A stretch of DNA of 64,000 bases, from NCBI RefSeq assembly GCF_040939455.1, contig NC_134136.1, forward strand, positions 99,808,014 through 99,872,013, written 5' to 3'. This document shows positions 45,251 to 54,570 of this stretch, piece by piece (within the stretch, counting starts at the first letter, position 1; every line of letters starts with the position of its first letter). The notes under the pieces were generated by a model. It was not told the DNA's origin and did no database searches. It saw nothing but the letters and a program-made list of their open reading frames with translations. Both the position numbers and the translations under genes were made by a program. The stretch comes from Microcebus murinus. Taxonomy: Eukaryota > Chordata > Mammalia > Primates > Cheirogaleidae.

Positions 45251-47589
45251 AAATCTACTATGTTCTCTAAGATTTGGATTTCATAATCTTGACATATTCT
45301 TTAAGTATTAATAATAAATCAAATTTTGAAATAGAAGTTATTAGAATGTCTGATGATATGAAGAAGAGAGGATACCTACAACAGCTAAACTCTAGTATCA
45401 CCAGCCCTAAAATATCCTGTTTATATAAGACAGGTATAAATTTTAACATAAGTACCATCTGTGTGAATACAAGCATCATGAAAGTAGAGACTAGTCCCTT
45501 TTGTTGAACTCTATATCTTCAGAACTTATCATAAACCTGGTAGTCTGTTTAATAAATATTTTTTCAATGAATAAAGGAATTAATGGATGAATATTTGTCT
45601 AGATGTTTATGTAATAAATGCATCATATCCTTTGTGTTCTCCATGACTCTGAAGGTCACTTTGGGGAGCATGTCTGTGTTCCCAGGACAATAAAACATTA
45701 TCTCTGTGGACAACTTTTGCACATGTTAGCAACTGTGATGGACTGGTGTGGTTTACTCTGAACACTCTTATGAACATAATGTTCAAGGTGATGATGAAAT
45801 AACTTGTCTCCCTCCTGTCACCACAGGTATGCAATTTATTTCACACTCCAGTTCCTTTTCTGTTTCTAGTCTGCTGCTGTGGGCCAGCATGGCTGATGCT
45901 GGGACCACAGAGATGGGGACTCATTCCAGAAGGGAGTTTAAATGAGCCTTTCTTAGTCAGTGCAAGGGCTCTTTCTGGTCACATTAAAGGACTAGCTGTG
46001 GGGATTCAAAAGAGAATAAGATAAAATAACTCCTTAAAGGAGTCCAATGGGCAAGACAACCAACCAAATGAGTATTGTGATGATGCAATAAATGTTCATG
46101 AAAAAGGTTCAAGCACAGAAGAGGACCCTGCCCAACACCACTTCCTGAGATGATCTGTCAGGAGGCACCCAGGCAATCTTTGAATATTTTGTAAGGTGAA
46201 GAGCTTGCTGGGTGGACAAGAGGGAAGGGCTAATCCAGTGAGTCTTTTGAAAGCCCTCTCAAAGATGTTAATGGCAAGAAAAATGTAGAAATTGTGAGCA
46301 TCAGTTAACTGCAAGTAACACACTCATGGTAGTGGTGTAAAGTTCACGATGAACACTATCACCAATGGTGATGATGTATCCACAATTGCAAATATCACCA
46401 TTCACCTTGATGGATGGAAATTGGAATAATCCACAAGTTGAGGAGGTGATTACTTAGATAATTTATTTTATGAATTCATTTATTTCTTTTATGGAGCAAC
46501 TGTTTTAAACAGCAAGATGTTCCTTAGTGCATTTGGTGGGAATAGGATTGCATGTGACATTTCAGTAAACACTGAGACTCTAAAGAGAGGTGTGTAGTTC
46601 CCTGAATTTTTGCCCACAGTCCATAAGTTGGAAACACTGCTGGCTATAAGTTTCTCACTTAAACTTACTGAACTGTATTCAGTCTTTGCTTGCAGCTTTC
46701 ACACAGACAAACAAATAAACAAACAGAATAGGACCTTGCATTTTATGCAACACAAGTAGAAGATGAATTATTTTATTCTTTTTTTCAAGAGCTTTATGTA
46801 AGATTCCAATCATTTCTAATACCATTTAAAAGCCCTTTAAAGAACAGCCTTCTCTCCTAATAATTGACAGCCAAGGCAACACTGCAGGGGAAAGGAGGTG
46901 GAGAGGGACTGAGGTGTAGATGTACTCGACTGAAAAACCTCTAAATTATGTTGTCAAAAAATTATAGCAACACCATTTTAAATGGTTTTTCACCTATAAT
47001 GCTCTTTCCTCTAATCCTAATGTCTCCACTTTTGTTTGTGTGATCTACCTACAAAATGAGGTGATGTGTTTTGGGGGTCAGTTCTTACAATGTGAAACAG
47101 ATTCCCAATAATCCAGGCAGAGAGTGTTGGCTGCTAGTGTAAGAAACAGTCGTGGATTCCTGTTAACTACCTCTTTTCAGGAATTCTTCTTTAACTGTAC
47201 TGAGTTGTTATTGTGTGGTGAACGTATTTTGAGCTTATAAAGAAGTCCTGATTTGAATTCTCCAAGAATACCTTCCTTGGAGGCTTCATTCACAATGTCT
47301 AGGGAAAACAAGAGAAATAGGTAAACTAAGGGAGGGTGCTTTGGAATTCACTGCATTTAGAGACTATCTGACAGTAGCTGAGAAGTCAAGGCACTCCTCA
47401 GTCTAGAATGAGCATTTCAATAGGGCAATTTCAAAGTGAGCAGAAATGTTGCCATCAGTAGGACCTTTAAGTCAAGGCATTAGGAATAGAGTCAGGATTG
47501 TAGAGACTCCAAGATACAGATTCTCTTAGGGACTGATGAGAGTCTTATGGACTTAGTGTCAACCTCAGTGGCTCTCTGGTTAAGATATT
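45251..47589. other. Unassigned, largely repeat-free sequence
   Basis: No gene or confident repeat over 2.3 kb. Short open frames on both strands at 45267-45945 and 46096-46323 have no domain or splice support. Confidence 0.45.
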
Positions 47590-47690
47590 TTGCAATTTTC
47601 TATCCATTCACTCATGAAACATTGAGTATCTACAATGTGTCAGGTACAAGATGCTCTATGTTTTAGAGGCTTATGGTTTAGAGGTTTAAG
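47590..47690 (-). mobile_element. L2 LINE 3' end fragment
   Basis: 'tccattcactcatgaaacat', 'tgagtatctacaatgtgtca' and 'ggtacaagatgctctatgtt' read as the antisense L2 terminus. Confidence 0.5.
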
Positions 47691-47929
47691 GGCATCACAC
47701 ATCTGTTTGTTGCCATCACAAATTCAGGACTTCCAGTCTTGCTCAATCTCTTAATGCCTCTTCTCAATCCTTTTACTTATTGGCATACTCTTCTCTTAGA
47801 GTTATTCCAACTCTTTTTTGTTCTCTTTGAGCCCACTCTCAGTCTCTGAGCTTGCACATTTTTAGGCAACCTCCATTAAATTCACCTTTCCCTCCTATAT
47901 CCTTGAAAAAATATAGGCCAAGAAGTTTG

Positions 47930-48340
47930 TGGCAGAGACTGGTTAGTTATTCACCATACCATTTCTCTTTTCCTACTTGAAACATATTTTTCAACATCAC
48001 TTGTAGTCTGGCATGGGCATATGACTGAATTCCAGCCAATGTAATGTGGGCAGAAGCAAGGTATGTATTTTACTGCTAGGCCTGATTCATAAAACCCTTC
48101 CAAGCTTGACCCTCCATTCTTTTCCTCATTTTCCAATGGAATGGAGAGGACTGCTAAGGACCTAGAAAAGAGCAAAGCCATAAAATGGAAGAATGCTTGG
48201 TTCCTGAGTCACTGCTTGGAAGATGACCCTCTGACTAGGGATAGCTGTATTGGATGTTGTGGAGGGGGAAATAAATGTTTATTGTGTGTAGCCAATAAAA
48301 TTTTGGGATGGATCATTGCAACACTCTACATACCATATCC
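47930..48340 (+). mobile_element. MLT1-like (ERVL-MaLR) solo LTR
   Basis: 'gggcatatgactgaattcca', 'gccaatgtaatgtgggcaga', 'gcctgattcataaaacccttc', 'gcttggttcctgagtcactg' and the 3' end 'gtttattgtgtgtagccaat' follow MaLR LTR order. Boundaries approximate. Confidence 0.6.
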
Positions 48341-48349
48341 CAACTAATT

Positions 48350-48548
48350 CAAGACTTCAGTCATTTTTTTTCCATATATCCTACTAGTTCACTCATCTTT
48401 AAGTCATTTTTCTCATCTCTCCCTGTACTAGAATTCAAATTCCATGAGGGCAAACATTTTTGTTTTTGTTCACTGGTGTATCATAAGCACTTAAAACAGC
48501 GTCTGGCACATAGTGGGTACCCAGTAAACATTTACTGAATGAGTGAAT
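48350..48548 (+). mobile_element. L2 LINE 3' end
   Basis: 'gtactagaattcaaattcca', 'tgagggcaaacatttttgtt', 'cactggtgtatcataagcac', 'gcgtctggcacatagtgggt' and 'acatttactgaatgagtgaa' form a clear L2 terminus. Confidence 0.85.
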
Positions 48549-48954
48549 ATGTCCAAGAATGTAATTTCTTCTCCAAAAGTTTACTTCTGTCTTCTCTGGG
48601 TCTTACCATTGTCAATTATTCTTTCTCTGTGTGTGTCATGTTTCTTTTATTTCTCCCTTTCTATTATCTATATTACCTCAGCACTTGTTCCCTTCCATCC
48701 TAAAAACATTCTCCTTAGACCTTGTGCATTTTTTTCCCTAGCAATTGCCCTGTATATCTGTCTCTCCCTCCTGTGTTTATGTTTATTAAAAAAAGTCTCT
48801 ACAGCCACTGTCTCTCCCTCTCCACCTCCTTAGTCACTTTGCAAGATAATTTCAACTCACTGAAACTGTTACTGATGAGGCCAGACCAGGTCATTTGCTT
48901 GTTTGCTCTTAGATCCATTCTTTGCTTTCTCCTGCTCAACTCTATTTTGTAAGG
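48549..48954. other. Unassigned sequence
   Basis: Pyrimidine-rich. No gene or named repeat. The 96-codon frame at 48543-48833 is hydrophobic low-complexity with no domain. Confidence 0.4.
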
Positions 48955-49374
48955 AACAACTGCCATTGCCCTCTGGTTTCCAGGTAGGTTCAGCCTATGG
49001 TGTGCACTAACAAAAGATCAGTGGGGAGGAGTAGGAGAGAGGACAGGGTATTTTTCCCTTTGTCTCCCTCTACTTCAGGTGCTATCTCTGGTGATGGCTG
49101 TCTTTTCTGTGGCTCCAGCTCTCTCACAGAGCCCCTTCTTCTGTGGTATCAGTTACTGTAGGACAATCCTACAAGCTCTAACTTTAGCTGGGGTGACCCC
49201 AGATCTGGGCTAAGGTAACACCACTCTTCTCATTGTCCTGTAGCTCTGGAGATGATAGTGGCTTCTTGCTGTTGATAATCTCTGGGTTGGCCCATCATCC
49301 CCTATTTGGCTTCCTGCCTTTTCCATCACCTGGGTAACTACTTCCCTGTGGTTATTCTCTTTGTTTGAAATACC
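48955..49374 (+). repeat. Old interspersed repeat, left part (outermost of nest)
   Basis: 'ccattgccctctggtttcca', 'gcctatggtgtgcactaac', 'acagggtatttttccctttg' and 'tcttgctgttgataatctc' resemble an old repeat whose end, 'ttttcctgatagaccttgac' plus tgatacag, is found only after the MLT1 LTR, at 50600-50632. So this unit is split by the LTR. I cannot name the family. Confidence 0.5.
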
Positions 49375-49529
49375 TGGTATTATAGACTGAATTGTGCCTC
49401 CTCTCCCTCCGATTTATATGTTGAAGTTGTAAACCCCAAAGTGATGAAGTAATTGGAGAGGGAACCTTTGGGAGGTATTTAGGTTTAGATGAGGCCATGA
49501 GATGGGGCCCTCATGAGGGAGTTAGTGCC
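49375..49529 (+). mobile_element. MLT1A-like LTR, left part (split)
   Basis: 'agactgaattgtgcctcctc', 'tatatgttgaagttgtaaac' and 'gggaggtatttaggtttag' match the MLT1A/B 5' part. It is interrupted at 49530 by an MST-like LTR and resumes at 50318. Confidence 0.75.
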
Positions 49530-49599
49530 TATTTCAGTTCATTTGCATTGCTCTAAAGGAATTCCCAAGGCTGGGTAATTTATAAAGAAAAGAAGTTCA

Positions 49600-49667
49600 T
49601 CCCATATGGTCTGGTTAGGATTCCTGGTTTTACCCAGGTGGCCTGGGTTTGACTCCTGGTATGGGAA
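49600..49667 (+). pseudogene. tRNA-Glu (TTC) pseudogene at the 5' end of a retro-insert
   Basis: Resembles tRNA-Glu(UUC) nearly end to end: acceptor start TCCCATATGGTCT, then GGTTAGGATTCCTGGTTTT, CCCAGGTGGCC, the T-arm TGGGTTTGACTCCTGG, and the acceptor end TATGGGAA. Two deletions inactivate it: about three bases of the D-loop region (GGTCT runs straight into GGTTAGG), and one base of the anticodon loop, which leaves a six-base loop TTTTAC between CCTGG and CCAGG and no TTC anticodon. It is followed after 12 bases by an Alu, and both lie within one pair of target duplications. Confidence 0.9.
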
Positions 49668-49679
49668 CACTGTAGTATT

Positions 49680-49950
49680 GGCCAGGCGTGGTGACTCACG
49701 CTTGTAATCCTAGCACTTTGGGAGGTCTAGGTGGGAGGATCACGTGAGGCCAGGAGTTCGAGACCAGCCTGGGCAACAGCAAGACCCCATGTCTACAAAA
49801 AAAAAAGAAAAAAAATTAGCCAGATGTTGTAGTAGTCTCAGCTGAGGTGGGAGGATCACTTGAGCCCAGGAGTTTGAGTTTGCAATGAGCTATGATGATG
49901 CTGCTGCACTCTAGCCCAGGTGACAGAGTGAGACCTTGTCTTAAGGAAAA
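49680..49950 (+). mobile_element. AluJ-like dimer, 3' part of the tRNA/Alu insert
   Basis: 'ggccaggcgtggtgactcac', 'ttgtaatcctagcactttgg', 'gagaccagcctgggcaacag', an A-rich linker, then a right arm shortened at its 5' side and 'gctatgatgatgctgctgca'. No lineage-type linker. The duplication AAGAAAAGAAGTTCAT (49585-49600) lies before the tRNA and AAGAAAAGAGGTTCAT (49951-49966) after the Alu, with one mismatch in 16; there is none between tRNA and Alu. Confidence 0.9.
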
Positions 49951-50317
49951 AAGAAAAGAGGTTCATTTGGCTTGCATGGTTCTGCAGGCTGTAAAAGAAG
50001 CATGGTGCTAGCATCTGCTTCTGATGAGGGCTTCAAGAGCTTCCAATCATGGTGGAAGGAGAAGGGAGAGCAGGCATGTCACATGGCAAAGAGGGAGCAA
50101 GAGAGGGAGAAAGGGGTGTCAGGCTCTTTTAAACAACCAGCTCTTGCATGAATAATAGAGTGAGAACTCACTCATTATCTCAGGAGGGCACAAAGCCATT
50201 CATGAGTAATCTACCCCTATGATCCAAACACCTCCAATTGGACCCCACCTTCAACACTGGGGATCAAATTTCAACATGAAACTTGGAAGAAACAGATATC
50301 CAAACTATATCAGTGCC

Positions 50318-50587
50318 TTATAAGATTAAACACCAGAGAGCTTTTTTCTTCTTCTTACTCCTCTTCATCCTCCTCCTATTTCTCCTCTTCTTTCTCTCTC
50401 TCTCTGCCCTGTGAGGACACAGAGAGAAGTGACCATCTGCAAGCTAGGAAGAGAAGCCCTCACCAGAACCAGACCATGCCATTACCCTAATCTTGGACTT
50501 CCAGCCTTCTGAACTATGAGAAAATAAATTTGTTTAAGCCACCCAGTCTATGGTATTTTGTTATGACAGCGTGAGCTGACTAATACC
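50318..50587 (+). mobile_element. MLT1A-like LTR, right part
   Basis: 'cttataagattaaacaccag', a polypyrimidine stretch, 'tgccctgtgaggacacagag', 'gaccatctgcaagctaggaa', 'ttggacttccagccttctga', 'ataaatttgtttaagccacc' and 'tatggtattttgttatgaca' complete the MLT1 LTR interrupted at 49530. Confidence 0.85.
50342..50404. repeat. Polypyrimidine (CTT/TCC/TC) tract inside MLT1
   Basis: Over 60 bases almost without purines: CTTTTTTCTTCTTCTT, then TCCTCCTCC and TTTCTCTCTCTCT. An expansion of a short CT-rich point of the LTR. Potentially triplex-forming. Confidence 0.85.
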
Positions 50588-50632
50588 CTTGGAGTGGCTT
50601 CTCTTTTCCTGATAGACCTTGACTGATACAGT
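50588..50632 (+). repeat. Old interspersed repeat, right part
   Basis: 'ggcttctcttttcctgatag' and 'accttgactgatacag' complete the outermost repeat of the nest begun at 48955. Confidence 0.5.
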
Positions 50633-50885
50633 CATCAATAATTTTCAGTTCTTACTTTATTCTACTGCTTTTAACCTTCTTGAAAACTATTTTCAACCTT
50701 GTTAAACTCTCTTTCTCTGGCTTCCGTGTTGTTTGTGACTATTTGTTCTCCCCCTACCTCTCAGACCATTCCCTCTCAGTTTTCCTCTGTTTTCTCTTCC
50801 TCCCTCCTCTCTTAAATGTTCTCTGGGTTTTAACCTTCTCACCTATTCTCCTTGGGTTACCTTATGAGATTCAGTGGTAATGATC
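50633..50885. other. Unassigned sequence
   Basis: Pyrimidine-rich; may be the upstream part of the following L2, but I cannot be sure. Confidence 0.4.
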
Positions 50886-51328
50886 AAGTAGTTCTCAAAT
50901 CTGAGCTTCTGTTCAAATCCCTTTTTCTGAGTTCTAGACCTACTTATCCAACTATCTTCTACTGGATGTTGGGCTGAACTTAAGCAAAATGCTCACTAGC
51001 CTGTCCCCCAAACCTTCACTGCCCACGCTTCCTTTCCTTGCAAATGAAACTTCTCAAAAGCCAGGAATCCAAAAGTTATGTATGGCTCCTGGTACTCTTA
51101 CCTCACCCAGTTGTGTTCTAATGGGCCTTTACTTCTAATGGTGTCACTCCAATCTTTTCCTTGGTCTATATCCCCATTGCTAATGATTGAGTCCCAATAC
51201 ACATCTTTTCTTGCTTTTACTATGGTACAAAACTCTGTTCTGTTCTTCCTGCTTCCACTTTGGTGCCACCTTCCCATCCATGCTCCATATTGGCACCAGA
51301 TTGATCTTTCTTAAAAACAAATCTTGAT
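50886..51328 (+). mobile_element. L2 LINE, part 1 (split by L1 tail)
   Basis: Blocks in L2 order: 'tgagttctagacctacttat', 'ccaactatcttctactggat', 'aaagccaggaatccaaaag', 'tcccaatacacatcttttc'-type text, and 'ccatattggcaccagattga'. It continues after the short L1 insert at 51430 with 'aaacaaatctgatcatgtta'. Confidence 0.75.
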
Positions 51329-51429
51329 GTTTTGACAAGGCGGGGGGCGGAGGGAAGAATGGCAGGGGCAATATATGTAACCCTAACAATATTTGTACCC
51401 CCATAATATGATAAAATAAAAGGAAAAAT
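51329..51429 (+). mobile_element. ~100-bp L1 3' tail insertion with target duplication
   Basis: 'caaggcggggggcggaggga', 'caatatatgtaaccctaac' and 'ttgtacccccataatatgat' followed by AAAATAAAAGG and an A-rich end are the last bases of a lineage-type L1 3' UTR. It is flanked by aaacaaatcttgat (51315-51328) and aaacaaatctgat (51430-51442), differing by one base. An extreme 5' truncation. Confidence 0.85.
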
Positions 51430-51545
51430 AAACAAATCTGATCATGTTATTTCTTTGTGTAAAACCATTCAATGGTTTCCCACTGCCTCATGTCTAAAGT
51501 CATGAGTGGCAAATGCAAACAAAGTGTTCCAGTGCCAGTATTTTT
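51430..51545 (+). mobile_element. L2 LINE, part 2
   Basis: 'caaatctgatcatgttattt', 'aaaaccattcaatggtttcc' and 'cactgcctcatgtctaaag' are among the most typical L2 3' UTR blocks. Confidence 0.85.
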
Positions 51546-52095
51546 TGGTTGCTGGAATTGTAAATATCTCCAACCACTTCCTTTAACAGGGCATTGAGGG
51601 AGCTCTGTGCCATGCATCTGAGGATTCTGGCTTCTCCCGTCTTGTGGATCTACTCTCCTGTAGTTCCTTGGAGTCTTTTTTATTCAGCCAGATGGTGGAT
51701 GGTGAAAGAGGATGAAGGTTGGGTGTGAGAGGGCTTTTATGGACCTGGTTTAGAAGCAGTGCACGTCACTTCTGCATAGGTTCAGAACTCATTGTGTGGC
51801 AACATCTAGCTGCAATCTGCAAGGGAGGCTTAAAAATTTAATCTAGCCATGTTCCTCTCAAAGAAAAGGAACACTAGTGGTTTCTGCCATAGTGAGCAAG
51901 AGAAACAATCTCTGCCATTTCATTTTTTAAAAAACTATTTGAGGAGTTACTTCTCCCAACCTTTCCAGCCTGAGATGGGAACTCTATTGTTTGTAACTCC
52001 ACTATACTTTATCTCAATTGTGGTACTTACCATGCTGGGTTTCACTTGTTTATTTACATGAGTGGTGGTAGGGAACTTGAATGAGTGACTTGTAG
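51546..52095. other. Unassigned sequence
   Basis: Lies between two L2 parts and may contain other inserted text. No gene recognised. Confidence 0.4.
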
Positions 52096-52099
52096 ACAG

Positions 52100-52205
52100 G
52101 GTAAAACAATGTCTTACTCTTTATAGTATTCTTGGCACCTAATGCAGTGCCTGGAACCATAGTGATGTTCAAAAAAATTGCTTGAATTAGTTATTAAATG
52201 AATTA
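52100..52205 (+). mobile_element. L2 LINE 3' end
   Basis: 'cacctaatgcagtgcctgga', 'accatagtgatgttcaaaaa' and 'ttgcttgaattagttattaa' are a degraded L2 terminus, possibly of the same element as 50886-51545. Confidence 0.55.
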
Positions 52206-52950
52206 TTGTAATTGTTTGAAACCTTTTATATTTGCTTCCATGGTAGATATTTTTCTAAATGAATACATTTTGCTAATTTCCATCAAGTCTCTGTTGATTT
52301 TGTTCTCGTTTTAAGTCCTCCACAGGGGCCTCATCGCCCATCAAGATAATATGATTCTCCCCACCTTAGATCACTCAATAATTAGGTTTTGGGCTAAAGG
52401 GCAAATGCAAACACATTTTATCATCCATGCAAGAAAACAGTCATTAATGAAGGCAGCAGTTGTCAGTTGAGTAAGGAAAGCACTGGGTTCAAAGGAGGCA
52501 TCAGTACAAGCATAGTTCTGAGCAGAAATAAACACTGATGGATCAGGCCTCATGTGGTGCTCGGTTCACACAGCCTGAAAGTGGCCACCATGAAGCCAAT
52601 GGGTATGGCAGCTGAAGGAAATAATCAGTGATTCTGCCCGGACCACAAGTACTCTGAGTACTTTGTTTGTAAGAGTGATTCATCTAGTGCTCTTCAAAGG
52701 ACCTTCTCTTGTATTCTGAGTCAGGGGCACATAGCTTAATGTAGAGAATTAAATTGTTCTCTAATTGCTCAGTGTGCATAATCTTTTCTAGGCTGAAAGG
52801 TTGGAAGTGTGTCTATAAAGTGTCTTCATAAAATGTTTGCCTTTTAAAATCTTCGGCCATTTAGTCTGATCGACGCTTAGGGCACAAAGGGACTTTAGAA
52901 ATCGCTTGGTCCAATGATCTTCAACTCCTGATGCCCAGGATTCAGCAGAG
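52206..52950. other. Unassigned sequence
   Basis: No gene. 'agggactttagaaatcgctt' and 'ggtccaatgatcttcaac' near 52888 resemble the far end of an old MIR/L2-type repeat. Confidence 0.4.
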
Positions 52951-52952
52951 GT

Positions 52953-52984
52953 GGGGTGAGGGGAGGGGAGGGAGGGGATGGGGG
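52953..52984 (+). other. G-quadruplex-prone G-run array
   Basis: Six G-runs of three to five bases separated by one to three bases (GGGG-TGA-GGGG-A-GGGG-A-GGG-A-GGGG-AT-GGGGG). It fits the standard intramolecular G4 pattern several times over. It is not in a repeat that I recognise. Confidence 0.85.
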
Positions 52985-53089
52985 TAGTGGATAGGTCTGG
53001 GCTGCCTGTCCAGATTTAGTCATAGCAGCTGTCTTTCGATCACATTGACATATTAGGGTTCTGGAACTCTTTTTGGAAAAGAAAGAGTT

Positions 53090-53235
53090 TCATTGCTAAA
53101 AATATGATTTTATAATCCCAGGTTTTACAGATAAGGAAACTGAAGATGAATGAGTTAAAATCACGTAGCTAGTTAGTGATGGAGTGTAGTGGAAGCCAGA
53201 TTCTTTATTTCCCCCAGCCAGTGGCTTTCCAGTGA
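53090..53235 (-). repeat. MIR SINE fragment
   Basis: 'ggttttacagataaggaaac', 'tgaagatgaatgagttaaaa', 'tcacgtagctagttagtgat' and 'gtggaagccagattc' follow antisense MIR. Confidence 0.65.
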
Positions 53236-53314
53236 GGTACAATGATTCTCCAGCTGACATTTAGAAGCAAATGAATTTATTAGGATGACTGTATTACACA
53301 TTTGTACACAATGT

Positions 53315-53480
53315 ATCCTTTTTTGGGATCTAATTGACATTTTTAGAATACTTCACCCAGCAATACCAGTACACACATTCTTCTCTAGCTCACATGAAAC
53401 AGTCACCAAGATAGACTATATTCTGGACCAGAAAACATACACAATGTATTCTTATATTGGACAAATAACATACAGCTATT
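53315..53480 (+). mobile_element. L1 ORF2 (endonuclease region) fragment
   Basis: 'gacatttttagaatacttca', 'cccagcaataccagtacaca', 'attcttctctagctcacatg' and 'caccaagatagactatattc' are sense L1 ORF2 sequence. A small fragment without a usable frame. Confidence 0.65.
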
Positions 53481-53824
53481 CTAGAGTAAAAGAAAAGTTA
53501 CACCCAATGATGAACAGAATTTAAGTCCTTAGCAGTCATGAGGAGAAAATTTGATTTGCTTTTAAATGGCCCTTAGAGATTGCATCTAACACCCTAAGCT
53601 AAGAAACACTGGGAAGGTAACAACTGCAGAACTTTACAAAGCCCTGCTGCTTCTCTGGCTCCCATTATGGAGAGTATGGCACTGTTCAATAAATGCCCAT
53701 TTTCTGCACCCAGAAATAAATTAAGACTAAGAAGCAAGTGTGCAGATGCCAGAGGCTGAAGTGGGGGATGTCATTCTGCCTTTGTCCTTCCTGTCTTCAG
53801 AGAAGTGTTCCCTTCAGCAATTAG
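53481..53824. other. Unassigned sequence
   Basis: No gene or named repeat. Confidence 0.4.
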
Positions 53825-53836
53825 CCACAAGGTGGC
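53825..53836 (+). promoter_or_regulatory. CTCF-like motif (weaker)
   Basis: CCACAAGGTGGC fits CCASYAGRKGGC at 11 of 12 positions. It lies in sequence not assigned to a repeat. Weaker than the site at 863-876. Confidence 0.35.
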
Positions 53837-54334
53837 TGCAGCTCATCCTTTCACCTGCGCAGAAACGCTTCCGCTTCTCTTCATCCCCCCCTCCCTTCTT
53901 TTTACATGAGGGGAATTTTAAGCACATTAAGCAGTGTTTTTGGAAGACAAGAATACATATGATTTCATCTTTAATCAGTGAATTTATGTTTTTTTTATGA
54001 AAGAGCTGAATGAAAAGCAACGGATAATATTTTCAGCTGAAAACGGATATAGCAAGATTCTTGTAAAAAAAGCTCACAGGCAATTTTATTGGCTGTTTTG
54101 TTTTTTTTTTATTTTGAAATGAGGCAAGGAGATGATGCTGATGCTGTTATCTTAAGAGAGAGCATATACAATGTAAAATAATTCTGTGGTGTTTATTTAT
54201 TTTTGTTAGTAGACACTCCCACTATGGTAAAGGATAGATAACAGGACAGGTGAATTTACCTCTAACAATGGAATGTACTTCTCAAGCAGTAAATTTGAAA
54301 TTCTAAATCTCTACAGAACTTTATTTCAGTTTGC
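53837..54334. other. Unassigned sequence
   Basis: No gene or named repeat. T-rich runs near 53990 and 54102. Confidence 0.4.
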
Positions 54335-54570
54335 TTAGGGTAGTGGTAACAGTACGGGCACTGGTGTCCAACAGACAGAGGTGCAAATCCTGGCTCATCA
54401 ATGCTAGCCCCAAAGGCCATTTAACCTTGTTGAGCTGCCTCGGTTTTATTGTCTGGGAAATGGAATAAGTATTCCTTCCTCACAACCTTGATTTAGAGAT
54501 TAAATTGATAATATATGTGAAAACTTGTAGCACTCTGCTTGGCATATAGTAGCCATTTAGTAACTGTCCC
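54335..54570 (+). repeat. MIR SINE, near full length
   Basis: 'ttagggtagtggtaacagta', 'cgggcactggtgtccaacag', 'gaggtgcaaatcctggctca', 'ttaaccttgttgagctgcct', 'cggttttattgtctgggaaa' and 'gcttggcatatagtagccat' cover nearly all of MIR, including the tRNA-related head. Confidence 0.8.

Larger units (their letters stand above)
49530..50312 (-). mobile_element. MST/THE1-like solo LTR inserted in MLT1
   Basis: Antisense MaLR LTR: 'ttgcattgctctaaaggaat', 'ggctgggtaatttataaaga', then (after the tRNA/Alu insert) 'ggttctgcaggctgtaaaag', 'acatggcaaagagggagcaa', 'gagaactcactcattatctc', 'ccaaacacctccaattggac', 'tggggatcaaatttcaacat', ending actatatca. It is flanked by the 5-bp duplication GTGCC (49525-49529; 50313-50317), as expected for ERVL-MaLR. 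Confidence 0.8.

Noticed and set aside
49600..49667. Functional tRNA-Glu gene
   Set aside because: Deletions in the D-loop region and anticodon loop remove essential positions, and it sits in a retro-insert.
53740..54000. 86-codon frame beside the weaker CTCF-like motif
   Set aside because: No domain, and the proline/phenylalanine run comes from a pyrimidine-rich stretch.
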